Positions 59,137 through 64,000 of a stretch of 64,000 nt of DNA are shown here, piece by piece. Each line of letters starts with the position of its first letter. Positions within the stretch are counted from its first letter, which is position 1. A model generated the notes under the pieces. It saw only the letters and a list, made by a program, of their open reading frames with translations. It ran no database searches and had not been told where the DNA came from. Location of the stretch: contig NZ_CP109473.1 in the NCBI RefSeq assembly GCF_036227405.1, positions 3,906,001 to 3,970,000 of the forward strand, given 5' to 3'. A program made the translations under genes and the position numbers. The DNA comes from Streptomyces sp. NBC_01460. GTDB taxonomy: Bacteria > Actinomycetota > Actinomycetes > Streptomycetales > Streptomycetaceae.

Positions 59137-59795
59137 GCCTGCGCCTCCATCACCACGCGCAGTGCCGCAATGCCCCGGGAGCCGTACGCCTTCACCGAAC
59201 CGAGCGATATCCCCAGCGTCTCCGCGACCTGGGCCTCCGTCATGTCCGAGAAGTAGCGCAGCACCAGCACCTCGCGCTGGCGGCGCTGCAGACCCTTCAT
59301 CGCCTTGATCAGCGCGTCCCGTTCGAGCTGGTCGTACGCGCCCTCCTCCGCGCTCGCCATGTCGGGCATCGGCTTGGAGAGCAGCTTCAGCCCGAGGATG
59401 CGCCGTCGCAGCGCGGAGCGGGACAGGTTGACCACGGTCTGGCGGAGGTACGCGAGGGTCTTCTGCGGATCGCGCACCCGGTTCCGAGCCGAGTGCACCC
59501 GGATGAACGCCTCCTGCACCACGTCCTCGCAGGACGCGGTGTCGTCCAGCAGGAGCGCGGCGAGACCCAGCAGCGAGCGGTAGTGAGCGCGATAGGTCTC
59601 GGTGAGATGGTCGACCGTCGTTCCCGCCGCCACCGTCTCCTCAGCGCCCTCGCGCTGCGACGGCAGCCGGGTGGGACGCGCAGCCGGCATGGGCGCAATC
59701 ACCGGCATACCGCCGGCTGCGCGGGGCCTCCGGAGCGGACGCACCGAAGCGCCTCGCAACGGGCCCACCACTGTGATGTCGAGAACCTCTGCCAC
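59133..59795 (-). CDS. SigE-family ECF sigma factor
   Basis: A 220-residue sigma factor. Region 2 contains RAHYRSLLGLAALLLDDTASCEDVVQEAFIRVH; region 4 has MKGLQRRQREVLVLRYFSDMTEAQVAETLGISLGSVKAYGSRGIAAL. The SVKAYGSRG form is typical of the actinobacterial SigE (SCO3613-type) group. A 55-residue Pro/Arg-rich extension precedes region 2. The GTG start at 59795 has no clear SD, so an internal start is possible. It heads a two-gene unit with the membrane protein. Confidence 0.9.
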   Translation of the reverse strand: MAEVLDITVVGPLRGASVRPLRRPRAAGGMPVIAPMPAARPTRLPSQREGAEETVAAGTTVDHLTETYRAHYRSLLGLAALLLDDTASCEDVVQEAFIRVHSARNRVRDPQKTLAYLRQTVVNLSRSALRRRILGLKLLSKPMPDMASAEEGAYDQLERDALIKAMKGLQRRQREVLVLRYFSDMTEAQVAETLGISLGSVKAYGSRGIAALRVVMEAQA

Positions 59796-60025
59796 GCCAG
59801 TTGGACACGCTTCCCCCCGTCAGGGTTGTACGCCAACGGCACCGCGTTCGATGCTGTGCGACATGCCCTCATTCGTACCCGCTCTTCCCCAAATGCCCCG
59901 AAAACACATCCAGCCACGCAAGAAGTGACGACGTAGACGCATCGCATCCGCTCAGCGGTTGCGGGGAGCCAGGAGATCATCGTCGGACATGACAACGCCC
60001 CAGCTCAAGAGGTTCAGACCAGCGA

Positions 60026-60040
60026 GTTACCCACAGGGCG
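60026..60040. promoter_or_regulatory. DnaA-box-like 15-mer downstream of asd
   Basis: GTTACCCACAGGGCG, identical to 54590-54604, in the 272-base gap between asd and the sigma factor gene. The rest of the gap, 59796-60067, shows an AT-richer sigma-gene promoter region and no ORF. Confidence 0.35.
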
Positions 60041-60067
60041 CACACAGATCCTACAAAACAGATTCGA

Positions 60068-61132
60068 TCAGGTGCGAAGAAATTCTCCGGCCACCGACTC
60101 CGCGATCTGCGCCACGTTGAGGGCCGCACCTTTTCGCAGATTATCGCCGCAGATGAACATGTCGACGGCGTGGGGATCGTCCATCGACTGCCGCACCCTG
60201 CCCACCCAGGTCGGGTCGGTTCCCACGACATCGGACGGGGTGGGGAAGTCACCGTTCGCCGGGCTGTCGAAGAGCACCACTCCGGGAGCGGTCGCCAGGA
60301 CCTCGTGCGCCCGGTCCACGGGCACCTCGTTCTCGAAGCGCGCGTGCACGGACATGGAGTGCGTCGCCACGACGGGGACGTACACGCAGGTCGCCGTCAC
60401 CTTCAGGGCCGGCAGGCCCAGGACCTTCCGGCACTCCGCGCGGATCGCCAGTTCCTCGGACGACCAGCCGTCCCCGGCATCGGTACCGGCCCATGGCACG
60501 ACGTTCAGCGCCACCGGGGCGGCGAAGGGGCTCCTGTCACCGTCGCCCAGCGCCCTCCGCACGTCCCCGGGGCGTGTGCCCAGTTCCGTGCCCGCGACCA
60601 GGGCGAGCTGCTCCCGGAGCGCGACGACCCCGTCCCGGCCCGCACCGGACACCGCCTGGTAGGACGAGACGATCAGCTCCCGCAGCCCGAATTCGGCGTG
60701 CAGCGCACCGACCGCGACGATCAGCGAGAGCGTCGTACAGGCCGGGGACGCGACGATGCCGCGAGGCCTGAGCCGCGCGGCATGGGGATTGATCTCCGGG
60801 ACGACCAGGGGCACGTCGTCGTCCGTCCGGAAGGCGCCCGAGTCGTCCACGACCACGGCACCCCGGGCGACGGCCACCGGCGCCCACTGCGCGGACACCT
60901 CGTCCGGCACCAGGAACAGGGCGACGTCCACCCCGTCGAACACGTCCTCGGTGAGCGCGAGGACCTCGGTCTCCTCACCGCGCACGACCAGCTTGGTGCC
61001 GGCCGCGCGCGGCGAGGCGACGAGCCTGACCTCGCCCCAGACGTCCTCGTGCTGCGAGAGGATCTGGAGCATGACGCCGCCGATCACCCCGGTCGCGCCG
61101 ACGACCGCGAGCGAAGGGCGGCGTCCGGTCAT
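60068..61132 (-). CDS. asd: Aspartate-semialdehyde dehydrogenase
   Basis: A 354-residue enzyme of the lysine/threonine/methionine and diaminopimelate pathway: NADPH-dependent reduction of aspartyl phosphate. The N-terminal Rossmann motif is [13 protein letters not shown]. The catalytic Cys is in ASPACTTLS, where most family members have NPNC, so two neighbouring residues differ. [14 protein letters not shown] and the late His/Arg set ([12 protein letters not shown]) are present. It overlaps lysC as ATGA, forming the usual ask-asd operon. Streptomycetes often have a second asd elsewhere. Confidence 0.92.
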   Translation of the reverse strand: MTGRRPSLAVVGATGVIGGVMLQILSQHEDVWGEVRLVASPRAAGTKLVVRGEETEVLALTEDVFDGVDVALFLVPDEVSAQWAPVAVARGAVVVDDSGAFRTDDDVPLVVPEINPHAARLRPRGIVASPACTTLSLIVAVGALHAEFGLRELIVSSYQAVSGAGRDGVVALREQLALVAGTELGTRPGDVRRALGDGDRSPFAAPVALNVVPWAGTDAGDGWSSEELAIRAECRKVLGLPALKVTATCVYVPVVATHSMSVHARFENEVPVDRAHEVLATAPGVVLFDSPANGDFPTPSDVVGTDPTWVGRVRQSMDDPHAVDMFICGDNLRKGAALNVAQIAESVAGEFLRT

Positions 61133-61650
61133 CGGCCGGTGCCTCCGTAGACGACGGCCTCGTCGGAGTCGCTGTCGAGACCGAAGGCGGTGTGCACGGC
61201 GCGCACGGCCTCGTTGACGTCGTCGGCACGGGTGACCACCGAGATACGGATCTCCGACGTCGAGATCAGCTCGATGTTCACGCCGACGTTGGACAGGGCC
61301 TCGAAGAAGCCCGCGGTGACGCCGGGGTTGGTCTTCATGCCCGCGCCGACGAGCGAGATCTTGGCGATCTGGTCGTCGTAGCGCAGCGAGTCGAACCCTA
61401 TGCCGGCACGTGCGCGCTCCAGGGCGTCGATGGCCTTGCGGCCCTCCGCCTTGGGCAGGGTGAACGTGATGTCCGTCAGCCCGGTCGACGCGGCGGAGAC
61501 GTTCTGCACCACCATGTCCATGTTGATCTCGGCGTCCGCGATGGCGCGGAAGATCGCGGCGGCCTCGCCCGGCTTGTCGGGGACACCGACGACCGTGACC
61601 TTGGCCTCGGAGACGTCGTGGGCGACTCCGGAGATGATGGCGTGCTCCAC
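61129..61650 (-). CDS. Aspartate kinase beta subunit (internal in-frame start)
   Basis: Proposed separate product from the GTG at 61650, 173 residues, comprising the two ACT domains. Supported by a good SD (AAGGGGA, spacing 8) and by the known overlapping subunit arrangement in Corynebacterium and Bacillus; not proven here. Confidence 0.6.
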   Translation of the reverse strand: MEHAIISGVAHDVSEAKVTVVGVPDKPGEAAAIFRAIADAEINMDMVVQNVSAASTGLTDITFTLPKAEGRKAIDALERARAGIGFDSLRYDDQIAKISLVGAGMKTNPGVTAGFFEALSNVGVNIELISTSEIRISVVTRADDVNEAVRAVHTAFGLDSDSDEAVVYGGTGR

Positions 61651-62400
61651 CTGCTGGTCCCCTTGCGGCTCGTTGCTGACCCAGGTGCCGCGCAGTCCGG
61701 AGAAGGACGAGCGGACGTGGATCGGGATGTTGTAACGGCGTGCGTACTCGACGCAGCGGTGCAGCAGCACCTTGGAGCCGGAGGCCGCCAGCTCCAGCAT
61801 GTCCTCGAAGGAGATCCAGTCGATCTTCCGGGCCTTCTTCACGACCCGGGGGTCGGCGGTGAAGACACCGTCCACATCGGTGTAGATCTCACAGACCTCC
61901 GCGTCCAGCGCGGCGGCCAGCGCGACAGCGGTCGTGTCCGACCCGCCGCGGCCGAGGGTCGTGATGTTCTTGCCCTCCTGGCTCACGCCCTGGAACCCGG
62001 CGACGATGGCGATGTTGCCCTCGTCGATCGAGGTCCGGATGCGGCCGGGCGTGACGTCGATGATGCGCGCTTTGTTGTGGACCGAGTCGGTGATGACACC
62101 GGCCTGGCTGCCCGTGAACGACTGGGCCTCGTGGCCCAGGTTTTTGATCGCCATCGCCAGGAGGGCCATGGAGATCCGCTCTCCGGCGGTCAGCAGCATG
62201 TCGAACTCCCGACCGGCAGGCATCGGGGACACCTGCTCTGCGAGATCGATCAACTCGTCCGTCGTGTCGCCCATCGCGGACACCACGACAACCACCTGGT
62301 TGCCGTTCTTCTTGGCGTCCACGACTCGCTTGGCGACACGCTTGATGCCTTCGGCATCGGCTACGGAGGAGCCTCCGTACTTCTGCACGACAAGGCCCAC
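61129..62400 (-). CDS. lysC: Aspartate kinase, alpha subunit with internal beta start
   Basis: A 423-residue aspartokinase. [17 protein letters not shown] and [16 protein letters not shown] form the kinase domain; two ACT domains follow ([14 protein letters not shown] and [18 protein letters not shown]). An in-frame GTG at 61650 (codon 251, EHAIISGV) follows AAGGGGA eight bases upstream, the position where actinobacterial ask genes start a separate beta subunit of about 170 residues. The holoenzyme would be alpha2beta2, feedback-inhibited by lysine plus threonine. It is coupled to asd downstream. Confidence 0.95.
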   Translation of the reverse strand: MGLVVQKYGGSSVADAEGIKRVAKRVVDAKKNGNQVVVVVSAMGDTTDELIDLAEQVSPMPAGREFDMLLTAGERISMALLAMAIKNLGHEAQSFTGSQAGVITDSVHNKARIIDVTPGRIRTSIDEGNIAIVAGFQGVSQEGKNITTLGRGGSDTTAVALAAALDAEVCEIYTDVDGVFTADPRVVKKARKIDWISFEDMLELAASGSKVLLHRCVEYARRYNIPIHVRSSFSGLRGTWVSNEPQGDQQVEHAIISGVAHDVSEAKVTVVGVPDKPGEAAAIFRAIADAEINMDMVVQNVSAASTGLTDITFTLPKAEGRKAIDALERARAGIGFDSLRYDDQIAKISLVGAGMKTNPGVTAGFFEALSNVGVNIELISTSEIRISVVTRADDVNEAVRAVHTAFGLDSDSDEAVVYGGTGR

Positions 62401-62734
62401 GTGCGCTCCTCGCTCAATAATGGTGCGGTCGGCTCAGTTTAACGAGCAGTCCGGAATCGACCCGTCGGTACCGGATGGTGAGATGTCCCGCCCACCACCT
62501 GGTACGGCGCGCCGCTCCGAACTGCTCGTACCGGGCTGCTGCCCGGTTCCTCGCCGCCCCACGCCTCTTTGTGTCCCAGGCCACAGCAGACGCAGCAGGT
62601 CACAGGCGGTGCGGAGGCCCCAGAGGGCACGGGAACCCAGTGGGCGGCCTCAGGCCGCCGCCTGCGCGGGCGGCCCTGACAGGACCGCCCCGGCAGGACG
62701 GGCACCGGCAGGAGGGGCACCGGGAGGACGGGCC
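62401..62734. other. lysC upstream region with GC-rich hairpins
   Basis: 334 bases without a gene. The part next to lysC should hold its promoter; no lysine riboswitch is recognised. The part next to the DUF5063 gene contains GGCGGCCT-C-AGGCCGCC (62643-62659), a further GGGCGG...CCGCCC inverted repeat, and a short run of 13-base GGCAGGACGGGCACC-like units. Confidence 0.55.
62643..62659. terminator. Palindrome downstream of the DUF5063 gene
   Basis: GGCGGCCT / AGGCCGCC, 8 bp around one base, followed by a second GC-rich inverted repeat. Probable terminator of the minus-strand gene. Confidence 0.45.
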
Positions 62735-63394
62735 CTACAGGACGGGACGGAGGCCCAGCGGGCCGGCGATCTCCTCGGCCATCACGCGCCCCGCCTCCTC
62801 CGCCAGGTCCCCGTCACCCGGGTCCTGGTCCGTGTCCAGGCCGTCGAGCTCCTGGAGCGGCTGGTTCAGCCGGATGTGGGCGATCAGGGACTGGAGGGCG
62901 CGCAGGGCGGCCGACGCGGTGGAGCCCCAGTTGGAGAAGTACGAGAACTGCCACCACCACATGGCCTCCGCCGTGCGGTCCGCCTCGTAGTGCGCCAGGC
63001 CGTGTCCGAGGTCCGTGACCAGGTCGGCCAGGTCGTCGGAGATGCGGTGCGGCACGGGGGGCTTGCGGGGCTCGTACGGGTCGAAGACCTCGGAGTAGAC
63101 GTCGATGGGCTCCAGGAGCTCCGCGAAGCGCTCGCGCAGGCCGTCGGCGTCCGGCTCGGGACCCAGGTCCGGCTCGTAGCGCTCGTCCGGGAGGATGTCC
63201 TCGTACGCCCCCAGCCGGCCGCCGGCCAGGAGGAGCTGGGAGACCTGGAGGAGCAGGACCGGAACGGCCTCCTCGGGCTCCTCGGCCTTGGACACCTCGC
63301 CGACCGCGACGATGAACGTCTTGATCTGGTCCGCGATCTGGACGGCGAAGTCGTCCGGGTCCTGCGTGACGGAGTTCAGCGTGGCGTCAGACAT
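62735..63394 (-). CDS. DUF5063-domain protein
   Basis: A 219-residue acidic, helical cytoplasmic protein of the DUF5063 family, usually found next to recR in actinomycetes. Visible: EYHRISDDLADLVTDLGHGLAHYE-like helices, WWWQFSYFSNWGSTASAALRAL with the conserved Trp/Phe cluster, and a Glu/Asp-rich tail. No enzymatic motif. GGGAGGTCTCC precedes the ATG. Gene order recR-DUF5063-lysC-asd implies one transcription unit on the minus strand, but 330 bases separate it from lysC. Confidence 0.85.
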   Translation of the reverse strand: MSDATLNSVTQDPDDFAVQIADQIKTFIVAVGEVSKAEEPEEAVPVLLLQVSQLLLAGGRLGAYEDILPDERYEPDLGPEPDADGLRERFAELLEPIDVYSEVFDPYEPRKPPVPHRISDDLADLVTDLGHGLAHYEADRTAEAMWWWQFSYFSNWGSTASAALRALQSLIAHIRLNQPLQELDGLDTDQDPGDGDLAEEAGRVMAEEIAGPLGLRPVL

Positions 63395-63477
63395 CGAGGA
63401 GACCTCCCGTGGGCACGGTCGCGAACGGTGGGTAGAACATAGCGCCGCCGAACGTAAAGCCGCCGTCAGACGCCGGA

Positions 63478-64000
63478 TCACACATCGAGCAGCCGCCTCC
63501 CCTCGAAGGCGCGGCCGAGGGTGACCTCGTCCGCGTACTCCAGGTCGCCGCCCACCGGAAGCCCGCTGGCCAGCCGGGTGACGCGCAGGCCCATCGGCTT
63601 GACCATCCGGGCGAGGTACGTCGCGGTGGCCTCGCCCTCCAGGTTGGGGTCCGTCGCGAGGATCAGCTCCGTGATGGAGCCGTCCGCGAGCCGGGCCAGC
63701 AGCTCCCTGATGCGCAGATCGTCGGGCCCGACGCCCTCGATCGGGCTGATCGCGCCGCCGAGCACGTGGTAGCGGCCCCGGAACTCACGGGTCCGCTCGA
63801 TCGCGACGACGTCCTTGGGCTCCTCGACCACACAGATGACCGTGCGGTCGCGGCGGGCGTCCCGGCAGATGCCGCACTGCTCCTGCTGGGCGACGTTGCC
63901 GCAGATCTCGCAGAAGCGGACCTTGTCCTTGACCTCGAGGAGGGCATGGGCCAGACGGCGTACGTCGGTGGGCTCGGCCTGCAGGATGTGGAAGGCGATC
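63478..64000 (-). CDS. recR: Recombination mediator RecR (N-terminal part cut by right edge)
   Basis: The last 173 codons of RecR. The zinc finger [16 protein letters not shown] and the Toprim domain ([34 protein letters not shown]) are complete; the N-terminal helix-hairpin-helix is beyond the window. RecR with RecO loads RecA on gapped DNA. The C-terminus GRRLLDV is typical. It lies 83 bases upstream of the DUF5063 gene on the same strand. Confidence 0.95.
   Translation of the reverse strand, partial: IAFHILQAEPTDVRRLAHALLEVKDKVRFCEICGNVAQQEQCGICRDARRDRTVICVVEEPKDVVAIERTREFRGRYHVLGGAISPIEGVGPDDLRIRELLARLADGSITELILATDPNLEGEATATYLARMVKPMGLRVTRLASGLPVGGDLEYADEVTLGRAFEGRRLLDV

Noticed and set aside
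62401..62734. Lysine riboswitch upstream of lysC
   Set aside because: No recognisable conserved core; the actinobacterial enzyme is normally controlled by feedback.
1..64000. Natural-product biosynthetic cluster
   Set aside because: No PKS, NRPS, terpene cyclase or lanthipeptide genes; scattered methyltransferase, NTF2-like and dioxygenase genes do not form a pathway.

Overview
The window is high-GC actinobacterial chromosome. Streptomyces is the clear best fit: bldG with its anti-sigma partner, wblA, a crp homologue and third-position G/C bias throughout. The gene order matches, as I recall it, the S. coelicolor segment from hppA/bldG (SCO3547-SCO3549) to ask/recR (SCO3615-SCO3618). It also parallels M. 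tuberculosis Rv3649-Rv3715c (helicase, tad genes, HAD phosphatase, acs, ephE, marP, nudix, nth, crp, metallo-beta-lactamase-fold protein, RidA, two Get3-like ATPases, whiB4, ponA2, metallophosphoesterase, asd, ask, recR). Both comparisons are from memory and were not searched.

Layout. 0-2.6 kb: truncated proton pyrophosphatase, a very G-rich tandem-repeat tract, the anti-sigma factor apgA and the developmental switch bldG. 2.65-5.2 kb: YprA/MrfA-type helicase with DUF1998. 5.2-10.3 kb: a compact, overlapping minus-strand Tad-type locus (tadZ/ssd, tadA, tadB, tadC, Flp-like DUF4244 pilin, two TadE-like pseudopilins). 10.8-15.4 kb: HAD phosphatase, degenerate Fic-like protein, CooC-like ATPase, deacetylase-like lipoprotein. 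15.7-23.8 kb: SulP-carbonic anhydrase fusion, acs with a short overlapping upstream ORF, nhaA, holin-family membrane protein, epoxide-hydrolase-like protein. 24.2-39.7 kb: the conserved envelope/redox block (marP, two nudix genes, nth, crp, MBL, RidA, DUF4177, two Get3-like ATPases, wblA, class A PBP), two variable secreted proteins, YqeY and a metallophosphoesterase.

From 39.8 kb the region is accessory. A tRNA-Pro(CGG) gene has its 3' end duplicated 795 bp downstream, so a small integrated-element remnant lies between. Next is a short aromatic-compound operon (GntR regulator, two micro-ORFs, 4-oxalomesaconate tautomerase-like protein, extradiol dioxygenase, MFS aromatic-acid transporter). 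It is followed by an FMN reductase/TetR divergent pair with two visible operators, an ARMT1-type phosphatase, htpG, a YCII/DGPF-ECF sigma pair, a secreted SGNH hydrolase, an NTF2-like protein, a methyltransferase and an S9 peptidase. At 56.6-64 kb a conserved core resumes: SURF1, a SigE-family ECF sigma with a membrane partner, asd-lysC, a DUF5063 protein and the 3' end of recR.

I see no natural-product cluster, CRISPR array, insertion sequence or intact prophage. The most unusual features are the att-bounded remnant at tRNA-Pro, the acs upstream ORF that repeats the enzyme's own N-terminus, the degenerate Fic motif, several apparently leaderless starts with TANNNT hexamers 6-8 nt upstream, and three intergenic tandem-repeat families.
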